Source of the DNA: Paraburkholderia heleia NBRC 101817
Lineage (GTDB): Bacteria > Pseudomonadota > Gammaproteobacteria > Burkholderiales > Burkholderiaceae
DNA length: 64,000 nucleotides
Direction of reading: 5' to 3'
Assembly: GCF_000739775.1 (NCBI RefSeq)
Contig: NZ_BBJH01000007.1
Span: 124,001 to 188,000 of the forward strand
The notes below the pieces were generated by a model. It had not been told where the DNA came from and searched no databases. It saw only the letters and a program-made list of their open reading frames with translations. Positions 55,502 to 64,000 of the stretch are shown in pieces. Made by a program: the position numbers and the translations under genes. The first letter of the stretch is position 1. Each line of letters begins with the position of its first letter.

Positions 55502-56815
55502 ATGGAAAACGCGTCGATCGCCAGATATCGCAATGCCGCCCCTGACACCCCGGACGCCGCCGCACGCGCCGACGCCGGGGCCGACACGCTCGTCATGTCC
55601 GAACCTCCCGGCACGCGCGCATCGGTTGGCGGCGACTGGATCGCCATCATCGAGCCGAACTTCACGGGCCACCGCTGGCGCTACGTCGAGTGGATCGCGC
55701 AGGCGTGCGTGGAAGCCGGACACCGCTGCCTCGTCGTCACCGATACCGGGTATGCCGATCATCCGCTCACGCAGCGCATCGTGCGCGAAGCGCGGCCCGA
55801 TCTGCGCCTCATGCTGCTCGACCTGCACACCGTTCCGCCCGGCCCGCATTTCGCGGCGAGCGTGTATATGCGCTTTCGCAACTTCTATGCGCGGGCATTC
55901 CGTCAGGTGAGCAAAACGATGCACGTGGGGCTCGTCATCGCACCCTATGCCGACTACTTCTTCTACACGCTCGCGGGGTTCGACTCGCCATTCGGCGAGA
56001 CGCCGTGGATCGCCATCGTCATGGGCATGACGTTTCATCATGCGCGCATCGGCTTGCGCACGCCGCGCCGGCGCTTCGTCGACATGGCCAAGTCGGCGCT
56101 GTTTCGGCGCGCCATGCGCTCGCGCGGGCTGCGCGAACTCTTCACGATCGACCCGACGCTGCCCGACTGGTTCGCGACGACGAAACCCCAGCGCGCCGCG
56201 CCGCTCAGCTACCTGGCCGACCCGTTTCCCGAAATCGAAGGCATGGACCCCGCGTTCGCGCGCGAGCAACTGAAGCTCGATGCACATACGCGCTATCTGC
56301 TCGTGTACGGCGCGATCGGCGAACGCAAGGGCATTCGCGAACTGATGCTCGCGCTCGAGCACAAGCCCGACGCGCCGTGCCTCGTCATCGCGGGCCAGCA
56401 GGACGACGAAACGCGCGCGTTCATCGACGCCCACGCGCCGCGACTCGCGAGCGCACCGGTGATCTTCAACCAGTTCATCTCCGATGAGATGGAGCGCGAA
56501 CTTTTTTCCGCCTGCGACGCCGTATGGCTCGGTTACAAGCAGCACTACGGCATGAGCGGCGTGCTCGTGCAGGCGTACCGCTTCCGCAAGCCCGTGGTGG
56601 CCAGCGCCGACGGCCTGATCGGCTGGTATTGCCGCGACGGCGCGCTCGGCCCCTTGCTCGACGACCTCGAGCCCGCCACGATCGCGCACGCGCTCGATGC
56701 ACTCGCGCAGCATTGGGGCGCGGGCCCAGGTTCCGCGCAGCCCATCGGCGAACACCTCCTTTCGTGCAACACGCTCGAACAGTTCAAGCGCACGCTGCAG
56801 GCCGCGTTGGCATGA
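55502..56815 (+). CDS. Glycosyltransferase, GT-B-like
   Basis: 437 residues from ATG 55502. After about 45 low-complexity residues the domain opens with WIAIIEPNFTGHRWRYVEWIAQACVEAGHRCLVVTDT. The C-terminal half shows YLLVYGAIGERKGIRELMLALE, PCLVIAGQQDDETRAFID and CDAVWLGYKQHYGMSGVLVQAYRFRKPVVAS, the donor-site pattern of GT-B enzymes. The family is not one I can name precisely. The frame is open far upstream but without homology. Part of the polysaccharide locus, convergent with the acyltransferase. Confidence 0.82.
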   Translation: MENASIARYRNAAPDTPDAAARADAGADTLVMSEPPGTRASVGGDWIAIIEPNFTGHRWRYVEWIAQACVEAGHRCLVVTDTGYADHPLTQRIVREARPDLRLMLLDLHTVPPGPHFAASVYMRFRNFYARAFRQVSKTMHVGLVIAPYADYFFYTLAGFDSPFGETPWIAIVMGMTFHHARIGLRTPRRRFVDMAKSALFRRAMRSRGLRELFTIDPTLPDWFATTKPQRAAPLSYLADPFPEIEGMDPAFAREQLKLDAHTRYLLVYGAIGERKGIRELMLALEHKPDAPCLVIAGQQDDETRAFIDAHAPRLASAPVIFNQFISDEMERELFSACDAVWLGYKQHYGMSGVLVQAYRFRKPVVASADGLIGWYCRDGALGPLLDDLEPATIAHALDALAQHWGAGPGSAQPIGEHLLSCNTLEQFKRTLQAALA

Positions 56816-56879
56816 GCGCCCGAAAAAAACGTCATTCAATATCAAGCAAGCCGAATCAGTCCGATCCTGTCACAGCGGA

Positions 56880-58043
56880 TCACGCAACGCCTTCGACCTT
56901 GTTGTCCGCCGCGCCCGTGTTGGGCCGCTCGGCAGGGACGGCTGCGCGCATGTCGGGGAACATCGCGTCGCGCAGGCGCAGGAACGGGAACTCGACGGCA
57001 CGCGTGGTGAGATAGCCCAGCACCGAGGCGATGAAGAACTGCGCGACGATCACGACGGGCCAGGCGGCGAGGGGCGGCACCCCGAACGCGCTCGCCTTGT
57101 GGATCAGATAGTCGCCGGGCGCGAGCGCGAGCGAATGCCAGAGGTAGATGCCGTACGAGTACACGCCGAGCCACGCGAGCCCGCGATAGACCCACGTCGT
57201 GCGAAATCTGCCCGAATGTTCGAGCACGAGCATGATGAGCGCGCAAAAGCCGACGGCCTGGATCGTGTAGCCGATGCTTTCGTCCAGCGCCACGTCGGGC
57301 GTCGCGAAGATGAGCCAGGCGAGAAGCAGCCCCACGACGCCGAACAGCCAGCGCTTCCTGGCGACGAGGGTGCGCCAGAGATCGGGCTTCATCCAGTAGA
57401 CGGTCGCGAGGATGACGCCGATGAGCAGGCTGTCCATGCGGTACTGCGTGTAGTTGAACGCCCCGACGAGGTCGCCGTGCGATACCGCGATGCACCGCGC
57501 GCTCAGGACGACCACGCAGAGGCCGGCCATGACGGCGATCAGCGCATTCGCGCGCAGCCGGAAATGTGCGAGCACGATCAGGAGCGCGGGCAGGAACAGA
57601 TAGAAGTGCTCTTCGACAGCGAGGCTCCACGTTTGCGCAATGGAGGTGCCGAAGTAATTCTGCATGTGCGTGAGATTCTGCCAGAGGAACGTATCGGGCC
57701 GATGGCGGCCGGCAAGCAGGTGAAAAAAAATCAGCGCGTAGTACGCGGGCCAGATCTTGAAGATCCGCCGCACGATGAAGCGGCGTGCACCGATGCGGCC
57801 CGTTTGCGAATATTGGCGCAGCAGCAGCCCGCCCACCAGAAAACCGCTTAGTGTGAAGAAAAGATTCACGCCTTCGTGGCCGAAGCTTTTCAGCGGGTAC
57901 TCGAGCACGCTGACCCAGGGATGGCCCGTGCGCACCGTGTGGAAGTGATAGCCCATCACGACAAAGATCGCGATGCCACGCACGAAGTCGAGCTCGACGG
58001 AGCGCCCTTTCGTCGACAGTCTCACTCCGTGTAGTAACTTCAT
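56880..58043 (-). CDS. Membrane acyltransferase (acyltransferase family 3)
   Basis: 387 residues with about ten membrane helices, of the OafA/NodX-like acyltransferase-3 family that O-acetylates or O-succinylates polysaccharides. The signature starts ELDFVRGIAIFVVMGYHFHTVR at about residue 17, with the conserved His. FGHEGVNLFFTLSGFLVGGLLLRQY follows at about 54 and QTWSLAVEEHFYLFLP at about 137. It probably decorates the repeat unit. Divergent from the polymerase gene. Confidence 0.93.
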   Translation of the reverse strand: MKLLHGVRLSTKGRSVELDFVRGIAIFVVMGYHFHTVRTGHPWVSVLEYPLKSFGHEGVNLFFTLSGFLVGGLLLRQYSQTGRIGARRFIVRRIFKIWPAYYALIFFHLLAGRHRPDTFLWQNLTHMQNYFGTSIAQTWSLAVEEHFYLFLPALLIVLAHFRLRANALIAVMAGLCVVVLSARCIAVSHGDLVGAFNYTQYRMDSLLIGVILATVYWMKPDLWRTLVARKRWLFGVVGLLLAWLIFATPDVALDESIGYTIQAVGFCALIMLVLEHSGRFRTTWVYRGLAWLGVYSYGIYLWHSLALAPGDYLIHKASAFGVPPLAAWPVVIVAQFFIASVLGYLTTRAVEFPFLRLRDAMFPDMRAAVPAERPNTGAADNKVEGVA

Positions 58044-58356
58044 GACCTTTCCTCGCTTGCGTCCATGCCGGATTCTTGCGCAAGGCAGACGATGAAAAAT
58101 TTACTCCTGCCGGCCTCATCATGAACGCAGGCGCCGTGCAGCGTGCGCCAAGTTTCCGCCGTTCTCGGCCAGGTGTGTGGGCGAAACCACACGCCAGACC
58201 AGAATTTTTTTCCTGCCGCCACAACCCTGCCGCTTCCCGCCACGCGCATGCGCAAGCCGCTTGCGGCGTTTTATATTGAGTCGAGCCAACGCGTGCGGCG
58301 CGCATGTATCTTGCGCAACGTACGCGACCCTACGCACCGCACCGGGAGAAACGCCG
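58044..58356. other. Divergent region between acyltransferase and polymerase genes
   Basis: 313 bp with a small hairpin GTGTGG/CCACAC (about 58178-58196), a T7 run (58204-58211) and TATATT (58272-58277), a possible -10 for the polymerase gene without a good -35. No gene seen. Confidence 0.4.
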
Positions 58357-59754
58357 ATGCGAAACAAACATGCTGCACTATGGCTATGGGTGTGCCTCGT
58401 GCCTCTCGCTTTCGACTACAAGGCACCGGACTCCCAGTTCGGCCACAGCGCGCAATGGCTGGCCGTCATTCCGGCCCTGACAGGCGCGCTTATTCTCGCG
58501 ATGATCGGCCCGCGCTTCGCGCGTCCGACGCGGCTGCGCTCGTTCGTGACGGGCGCGATCGTGGCAAGCCTCGTCGGCAGTCTCATTGCGCAGATGCTGC
58601 AGCACAACCCGCTTGGCCAATACCTGCGCGTCATCCTGCCGTTCCTGCTGTTCGCGCTCGGCTACTGGGCCACGTGCCGCCCGTGGCACATCATTCGCGT
58701 CGTGCAGCTGCAGCGCGCGCTCTATTATGCGAACGTGCTGGGCCTCGTGTTCACGTTCTTCTTCGGCTTGCTGGCAGTCGGCGGGCCGCTCGCCGACATC
58801 CGTTTTCGCATCGTCTCGCCGACCATGCTCGCGCTGCAGGCCATGCTGCTGCACCAGTTCATCGTCGCCCGGCGCTTCAACACGACGATGGTACTCGTGT
58901 TCCTCGCCACGCTCGTCGTCGAATTGCTGAGCGTCACGCGCAGCCTGCTGATCGCGACCATCCTGCTCGCCATGTTTGCGGCGTGGCTCGCTTCGCCCTC
59001 GCTCAGTCATCTGATCAAATCGTTTTTCCGCACGGGTATCGCGCTTTCCTTCGTTGTCGCGCTGGGCGTGGGAACGGCGTGGCTCTTCCCGTCGATCACG
59101 GAACACTGGACACAGCGCGTGACGGCCGCGCAGAACGCGGAGTCCGACCGCGACCCGACCACGGTCACGCGTATCGCAGAGATGCGCGACCAGTACGACC
59201 AGGTCACCGAATCGGTGGAATCGGTCCTGTTCGGCAAGGGTTATGGCCACCTCTACCGCTATTCGCCCATCTATTACCAGTACGTGAACCAGACGTTCAG
59301 CAAGGACGACTACTTCAATACCAGCGACTGGGTGGCGGGCCACAACTTCTGGGTGTACCAGCTCTACGCCGAAGGCATCGTGTTCGGGGGCTGCATGCCG
59401 CTCGCGGTGATCGTCGCGCTCATCGTCGCGGGCCGCGCATTCAGACGCTGGCGCCGCATTGCGCCGCGTCACCCGATGCTCATGCCGCTCAGCATGGCGC
59501 TGCTCGTGCTCGCGGCGTTGCCGGGTGCCTCGATCGGCGGCAATCCGCTCGGCACGCGTTTCTCGGGCCTCGTGTACGGCATCGCGCTCGGCCTGATCGT
59601 CGCGTTGTATTCGCAGCTTCATTACCGCATCGACCTGCAACGCAAGCGCCAGCGCCTGCACCCGACCTACGGGCGCGAGCCCGCCTTCCGACCCACGGCG
59701 CCCACGGCGGCGCCGGTGCCGCTCAACACGTATGCGACTCCGGAGCCCCGATGA
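58357..59754 (+). CDS. Wzy/O-antigen-polymerase-type membrane protein
   Basis: 465 residues, about 10-11 predicted helices, with a large polar loop at about 245-335 (from TEHWTQRVTAAQNAESDRD to DWVAGHNFWVYQLYAEGIVFG). The loop ending in GHNFW before a helix is the layout of O-antigen ligase / Wzy-type polymerases, where the loop His takes part in transfer. It would polymerise repeat units in the periplasm. Sequence identity among Wzy proteins is low, so the call rests on topology, this loop and context. GGGAG precedes the ATG; the stop overlaps the next gene (ATGA). Confidence 0.82.
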   Translation: MRNKHAALWLWVCLVPLAFDYKAPDSQFGHSAQWLAVIPALTGALILAMIGPRFARPTRLRSFVTGAIVASLVGSLIAQMLQHNPLGQYLRVILPFLLFALGYWATCRPWHIIRVVQLQRALYYANVLGLVFTFFFGLLAVGGPLADIRFRIVSPTMLALQAMLLHQFIVARRFNTTMVLVFLATLVVELLSVTRSLLIATILLAMFAAWLASPSLSHLIKSFFRTGIALSFVVALGVGTAWLFPSITEHWTQRVTAAQNAESDRDPTTVTRIAEMRDQYDQVTESVESVLFGKGYGHLYRYSPIYYQYVNQTFSKDDYFNTSDWVAGHNFWVYQLYAEGIVFGGCMPLAVIVALIVAGRAFRRWRRIAPRHPMLMPLSMALLVLAALPGASIGGNPLGTRFSGLVYGIALGLIVALYSQLHYRIDLQRKRQRLHPTYGREPAFRPTAPTAAPVPLNTYATPEPR

Positions 59755-60980
59755 AAATCCTGCACCTCGTGTCCACGGTCGACCCGCGCTCGGGCGGCCC
59801 GATTGAGGGCGTTCGTCAGAGCGGTCTCGCGATGACGGCGCTCGATCACCAGATCGAAGTGGCGTCGCTCGACCCGATCGACGCGCCTTATGTGCGCGAA
59901 TTCCCGCTGCCGCTTCACGCCCTGGGCCCGGGCCGCGGACACTACGGATACAGCCCCGGCTACGTGCCGTGGCTGCGCGCGAACGCGAGGCGCTTCGACG
60001 CGGCGCTCGTGCACGGGCTCTGGCAATACCACGGCTTCGGCGCGTGGCGCGCGCTGCGCCGCGCCCAGGTGCCGTACTACGTGTACACGCACGGCATGCT
60101 CGACCCGTGGTTCAAGGCCACCTATCCGGTCAAGCATCTGAAGAAATGGGCGTACTGGCCGTGGGCCGATTTCCGCGTGCTGCGCGACGCGGCCGCCGTG
60201 ATCTTCACGACCGACGAAGAACGCCTGCTCGCGCGCGAATCGTTCTGGCTGTACCGCGCCAACGAGCACGTCGTGCCATTCGGCACCAATGCGCCTCGCG
60301 AGGACCCGGACACCTTGCGCGAAGCCTTCCTGCAGGAGTCGCCGCATTTGCGCAACAAGCGCATCGTGCTGTTTCTCGGGCGTCTGCATCCGAAAAAGGG
60401 CTGCGACGTGCTGGTTCATGCGTTCGCCGAACATGCGCGCGAAACGCCGGATGCACACCTGGTGATGGCAGGCCCCGACCAGAGCAACTGGCAACCCGCG
60501 CTGCAGGCGATGGCGCAGTCGCACGGCATTACGCACCGTATCAGCTGGCCGGGCATGCTGCAGGGCAACCTGAAGTGGGGCGCGTTTTTTGCCAGCGACG
60601 TGTTCGTGCTGCCGTCGCACCAGGAGAACTTCGGCGTTTCCGTGGCGGAGGCGCTGGCTTGCGGGCTGCCCGCTCTGGTCTCGGACAAGGTGGGCGTCTG
60701 GCGCGAAATCGATGAGGACGGCGCTGGGCTCGTTGCGCCCGACACGGTCGCCGGCACGCAGCGCAACTTCGCCTCATGGCGGGCACTCGATGAGCGCGCG
60801 CGCGACGCGATGCGCGCCCAGGCGCGGCGCACGTTCGACGCGCGCTTCGCGATGGACGGCATGGTGCAATCGCTGCTGGGCTTGTTGCAGGAACATCCGT
60901 TGCACGCTGGCGCGCGATTTCGCCGAGGGCGCCCGATGAGCGCCGTGGCGCAGGGCGAGCCCGTGGAGCAAACCGAATAA
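59751..60980 (+). CDS. Glycosyltransferase family 4
   Basis: 409 residues of GT-B fold. N-terminal MKILHLVSTVDPRSGGPIEGVRQ and YYVYTHGMLDPWFK, then KRIVLFLGRLHPKKGCDVLVHAFAE at about 205 and DVFVLPSHQENFGVSVAEALACGLPALVSD at about 282-311, with the E-x7-E donor motif intact. Translation is coupled to the polymerase gene by ATGA. Resembles WcaI- or WbaZ-like EPS transferases, but specificity is not known. Confidence 0.93.
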   Translation: MKILHLVSTVDPRSGGPIEGVRQSGLAMTALDHQIEVASLDPIDAPYVREFPLPLHALGPGRGHYGYSPGYVPWLRANARRFDAALVHGLWQYHGFGAWRALRRAQVPYYVYTHGMLDPWFKATYPVKHLKKWAYWPWADFRVLRDAAAVIFTTDEERLLARESFWLYRANEHVVPFGTNAPREDPDTLREAFLQESPHLRNKRIVLFLGRLHPKKGCDVLVHAFAEHARETPDAHLVMAGPDQSNWQPALQAMAQSHGITHRISWPGMLQGNLKWGAFFASDVFVLPSHQENFGVSVAEALACGLPALVSDKVGVWREIDEDGAGLVAPDTVAGTQRNFASWRALDERARDAMRAQARRTFDARFAMDGMVQSLLGLLQEHPLHAGARFRRGRPMSAVAQGEPVEQTE

Positions 60981-61129
60981 GCGAAAGAAGCGGCATCAGA
61001 TAGCGGAAATGGTGGGGATTGGCAGGGGTGACGAAGCAACGCAGCTGAAGCGTCATAACGAGTCGAACGATGAGCCCGCGTTGCACTTTCGTGGCGATGT
61101 GCGAATCCTGTTAGCAAGGGGGCAAGGCT

Positions 61130-62389
61130 ATGTTAAACAGCACACCTGATTGTTCCGGCGGCGAGACCGCCGACGTAACGGCGCTGCAGAGCGCGCGCAG
61201 TTTGCGCAGAATATCGGCGGGCCGCGCACGGGCGGCCCTGGCGGCGATGGCAACCATGGTGACGGCCGCGGCCCTGCTTGCAGGCTGCGCGCTCTCGCCC
61301 GGCATGCAGGCGCCATCGAGTGTCACCGAGGCGAAGGCCGCGACCGACGCCGCGCGCTCGTCGGGCGCGAAGGGCGATCAACCGCCACCGGGCGCGCTCG
61401 TCGAGATCAACAACGAGCTCGTCGCGAAGGAAGCGGCGGCGAGATCGACGACCATCCCGGCCAATGTCGAGACGCTGTTCGGCACGCCCAAGCCGTACAC
61501 GCTCGGGCCCGGCGACGTGCTGAGCATCGTCGTGTGGGACCACCCCGAGATGAATCTGCCGACCAACGGCAGCAGCGGCAGCAACGGGCAACAGGACCAG
61601 AGCGCGAGCCAGGTGCAGTCGGGCTATACCGTCGACTCGTCGGGTGCGATCCAGGTGGCTTACGTGGGTCCGATCCACGTGGCCGGGCTCACCGAGATGC
61701 AGGCCCGCGACCTCGTGGCGAACAAGCTCGCCTACTACCTGAACAAACCCCAGGTGACGCTGCGCATCGAGTCGTACCGCAGCCGGCGCGTGTACGTAGA
61801 CGGCGAAGTGCGCACGCCCGGGCTCATGGTGCTCAACGACATGACGATGTCGCTGCCCGAGGCGATCAACCGGGCGGGCGGCTTCACGGCGGCGGGCGAC
61901 CGCTCGCGGGTCAGCGTCACGCGCGGCGACAAGACGATCCTGGTGAACATTCCCGACATGATCAAAAAAGGAGTGAACCCGGACAAGATCCTGTTGCAGA
62001 ACGGCGACCTCGTGCGCGTGTATTCGGCCAACGAAAGCCGCGTGTTCGTGCTGGGCGAAGTCGGGCATCCGGGGCCCTTGCCGTTCGATAACGGCCACCT
62101 CTCGCTGAACGACGCGCTGGGCAACGCCGGCGGCATCAGCCAGGGGTCGGGCGACGCTTCGCAGGTGTACGTGGTGCGCGGGCAGAAGGAAGGCCACCGC
62201 ACGGTCTTCCACCTCGACGCCTCTTCCCCGGAAGCCATGGCCACGGCGGACGAGTTCGACCTGAAGCCGAACGATGTCGTGTTCGTCGATGCGTCGGCGC
62301 TCGTGAAGTGGAGCCGCGTCATCAACCTGATCCTGCCGAGCACGCAGGCGGCCGCAGCGGGCCGCGCAGTGGGTTACGGCGGATACTAG
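61130..62389 (+). CDS. Wza-type outer-membrane polysaccharide export lipoprotein
   Basis: 419 residues. After a basic N-terminus a lipoprotein signal ends in the lipobox LLAGC, Cys at about residue 53. The Poly_export domain follows (PYTLGPGDVLSIVVWDHPEMN at about 122 and VDSSGAIQVAYVGPIHVAGLTEMQARDLV). Two SLBB-type domains come next (RVYVDGEVRTPGLMVLNDMTMSLPEAINRAGGF and RVFVLGEVGHPGPLPFDNGHLSLNDALGNAGGI). Such proteins form the outer-membrane channel with a Wzc partner. Wzc is not in the window. The 149-bp gap before it has no clear promoter. The N-terminus before the lipobox is unusually long (52 residues). Confidence 0.93.
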   Translation: MLNSTPDCSGGETADVTALQSARSLRRISAGRARAALAAMATMVTAAALLAGCALSPGMQAPSSVTEAKAATDAARSSGAKGDQPPPGALVEINNELVAKEAAARSTTIPANVETLFGTPKPYTLGPGDVLSIVVWDHPEMNLPTNGSSGSNGQQDQSASQVQSGYTVDSSGAIQVAYVGPIHVAGLTEMQARDLVANKLAYYLNKPQVTLRIESYRSRRVYVDGEVRTPGLMVLNDMTMSLPEAINRAGGFTAAGDRSRVSVTRGDKTILVNIPDMIKKGVNPDKILLQNGDLVRVYSANESRVFVLGEVGHPGPLPFDNGHLSLNDALGNAGGISQGSGDASQVYVVRGQKEGHRTVFHLDASSPEAMATADEFDLKPNDVVFVDASALVKWSRVINLILPSTQAAAAGRAVGYGGY

Positions 62390-62413
62390 CCGGTGGCGTT
62401 CGTCCGGGCGGGA

Positions 62414-62471
62414 GCAGGCCTTCTGGCCTGCGCCTGAACAGGACAGGAGCAGGCCCGAGGACCTGCTCCTG
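62414..62471. terminator. Tandem hairpins between the Wza-type gene and the acetyltransferase
   Basis: Two perfect stems: GCAGGCC/GGCCTGC with a TTCT loop (62414-62431) and CAGGAGCAGG/CCTGCTCCTG (62444-62453 with 62462-62471). They sit between convergent genes. No T run, so termination may be weak or Rho-aided. Confidence 0.5.
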
Positions 62472-62513
62472 CGCTGAGCGAACCTGCTCGACACGAGCGG
62501 GCCTGGCGCCGCC

Positions 62514-63215
62514 TTATGCCCTGGGCGGCTTGCTTTCCTCGAAGCGCCAGCGGATAAAGCGGCACGGATTGCCGCCATACACGCCGCCGGCTTCCAGCGA
62601 GCGATGCACGACCGAGAGCGGCGTGACGACTGCCGAGCGCCCGATCGTCACGCCCATCTGCACCACGCATTTCGACGAGACCCACGCACCGTCCTCGATT
62701 ACGATCGGCGCGACGTGCAGGTCCATGTTCGTGCGCATGTCGTGCGAGCCGGCGCTGAGAAACGCGCCCTGCGAAAGGCAGACGTTCGAGCCGATGCGGA
62801 TAGGCGCCTGGTTGTAGATCCAGACGTCGACGCCGATCCAGCAGTTGTCGCCCATTTCCAGATTCCACGGCGCCTTCACGCGCATGGGGTGCACGAGGCG
62901 GCAACCCTCGCCGACTTTCGCGCCGAACAGGCGCAGCAAGCCCACGCGCAGCGCGGAGAGCGGCAGCAGACGATTGTCGAGCACGCAGGCCTCGACCAGA
63001 TACCACGCGGCCTGCACGAGCTTGCCGCGGCGCGCGACGTAGTTGCCCTTGCCGGCACGGCTCAAATCGATCACGCGGATTTCCGCGGCTCGTGCGTCAT
63101 GGGCGGCGTGTGGCGGCACGCCGCCCGCGGGCGGCGCTTCACCCGCCCCCTCCCCGCGCCCGGCCGCGCCGGCGCTCCCTTTGAGGGTCCCTATCCCTTC
63201 GACCGCTTCCGTCAT
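62514..63215 (-). CDS. WcaF-type polysaccharide O-acetyltransferase (left-handed beta helix)
   Basis: 233 residues from ATG 63215, which has AAGGAG five bases upstream. A Gly/Ala-rich N-terminus (about 45 residues) is followed by a hexapeptide-repeat acetyltransferase like WcaF of colanic acid synthesis: GNYVARRGKLVQAAWYLVEA, MRVKAPWNLEMGDNCWIGVDVWIYN, SHDMRTNMDLHVAPIVIEDGAWVSSKCVV and GGNPCRFIRWRF. The catalytic His is probably that of SHDM. Likely adds acetyl groups to a sugar of the repeat unit. Confidence 0.92.
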   Translation of the reverse strand: MTEAVEGIGTLKGSAGAAGRGEGAGEAPPAGGVPPHAAHDARAAEIRVIDLSRAGKGNYVARRGKLVQAAWYLVEACVLDNRLLPLSALRVGLLRLFGAKVGEGCRLVHPMRVKAPWNLEMGDNCWIGVDVWIYNQAPIRIGSNVCLSQGAFLSAGSHDMRTNMDLHVAPIVIEDGAWVSSKCVVQMGVTIGRSAVVTPLSVVHRSLEAGGVYGGNPCRFIRWRFEESKPPRA

Positions 63216-63456
63216 GAACGCTCCTTGCCCATCCGGGTCGGTTCCCTGGTGGCCGCCCGCGAGTTGCAAGCCTGGCGGCCCGCACCACGGGACGCACCAC
63301 GGGACGCATCAAGCCACGATTTCATTATCGGGCCGCCACCGCTTTGCCTCGCACGCGTGGCCGACACGGCAGGGGTTTTGGCGCAGCGGCGCGACGCGCG
63401 GTGGGCAACATGAAGGCTTGACGCCGCATCGTTCGCGGCACGCGGGATCCATGCCA

Positions 63457-64000
63457 TGTCCAGTTTTTATCGTCGTCAGCTTGTGCCGTATGGAATCGCC
63501 GCCGCGCTGCAGGCCGCGTGGCCGTGCGCAGTGTTTGCGCAGAACGCCCCGTACGGCGCCGCCACCGATAGCTCCCCCACTGCCGCGAGTGCCCAGAGTA
63601 GCCAGGGCGATACCCCCGCCAGCCCCGCGCAGCGCCAGCAATCCGACGAACAGCGCCTGCTAGGCGGCCCGCGCATGTCGTCGGGCAGCCCATACAGCGT
63701 GACGCCATACAACAGCGACGGCGCCTCTCCAGACGACGCGGAAGACGCACTCACGAACGAAAAGCATATGCACGTCGTGACGCCTGGGGATTACGCAGCA
63801 AGTGCGGCGGCCGCCAACGGCGGCAGGGGGAACGACAGAAGCGGCGCTTCGGGAAGAAGCGGCACGAGCGGCAGGATCGGTTCGAACGGCAGGTCTCGCG
63901 CAGGCAACGCGGTAGCGAGGAATTCGGCAGGTACTCCTGCGGGGGCCCATCGGTCGGCCGCCGCCGGGTACGACTATGGCGCGAGCGCAACGTCCCCGAC
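63457..64000 (+). CDS. Exported protein of the polysaccharide locus, truncated at the window end
   Basis: 181 codons are present and no stop is reached. The N-terminus MSSFYRRQLVPYGIAAALQAAWPCAVFAQN looks like a signal peptide with cleavage after AFAQ-like residues. What follows is low-complexity, rich in Ser, Gly, Ala and Asn (repeated SGxSG/NGxRS patterns at about 120-150). I do not recognise a family. Given the position after Wza- and WcaF-type genes, the folded domain may lie beyond the window; an outer-membrane or capsule-assembly protein is one possibility. The ribosome site before ATG 63457 is weak. Confidence 0.6.

Noticed and set aside
1..64000. tRNA genes, CRISPR arrays, insertion sequences, integrases
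   Set aside because: Looked for by eye on both strands; none found. Terminal inverted repeats with a transposase frame are absent, and the tandem repeats present are too short and contiguous for CRISPR.

Overview
The window looks like chromosomal DNA from a betaproteobacterium of the family Burkholderiaceae (Paraburkholderia, Caballeronia, Burkholderia or a close relative). This rests on high G+C, protein sequences of Burkholderia type, and gene neighbourhoods I recall from that group: queG-ogt beside tsaE-amiC; kynB-kynU-kynA with a divergent Lrp-type regulator; hda, HAD, pcnB, folK, dNK and panB in a row; grpE-dnaK-dnaJ-pabBC; and hemH-hslR near hrcA, nadK and recN. It was judged by eye, with no database search.

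Layout. 1-6.8 kb: 5' end of an ogt-like gene, queG, tsaE-amiC, an EamA exporter, pirin and a CnoX-like thioredoxin. 6.9-9.9 kb: manC and a divergent Crp/Fnr-like regulator, separated by a 754-bp region with a sigma-54-type promoter, an inverted repeat and an 11-bp tandem array. 10-16 kb: tcdA, pdxH, cfa, a YecE/DUF72 protein, msrA and a flavin reductase. 16-19.6 kb: kynR and the kynurenine operon (tryptophan to anthranilate). 19.7-27 kb: purM, then a co-directional run hda (with a long extra tail), HAD phosphatase, pcnB, folK, deoxynucleoside kinase and panB, ending in a strong terminator. 27-36.5 kb: a folate and heat-shock block on the minus strand (pabBC, dnaJ, dnaK, grpE, hslR, hemH, hrcA) with two sigma-32-like promoters of the same geometry and one small unannotated-looking plus-strand gene. 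36.8-51.3 kb: nadK, recN, glnE, the giant AsmA/YhdP-like protein, a nitrilase-family amidase, tldD and aroG. The aroG leader contains a Phe/Tyr/Trp-rich peptide and a complete transcription attenuator. 51.3-64 kb: a polysaccharide locus with four glycosyltransferases, a Wzx-type flippase, a membrane acyltransferase, a Wzy-type polymerase, a Wza-type exporter, a WcaF-type acetyltransferase and a truncated exported protein. Genes in this locus lie on alternating strands.

How it fits together. Most of the window is housekeeping. The polysaccharide locus, together with manC (GDP-mannose supply) and the neighbouring regulator about 45 kb away, suggests a mannose-containing Wzx/Wzy-type exopolysaccharide. 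The priming glycosyltransferase and Wzc kinase are not in the window and may lie past position 64000. The most specific new observations are the aroG attenuator, the sigma-54 promoter at the regulator beside manC, the small gene at 33.6 kb, the Hda tail, and a set of short tandem repeats of 11-15 bp period in intergenic DNA. No tRNA, rRNA, CRISPR array, insertion sequence or prophage was seen.
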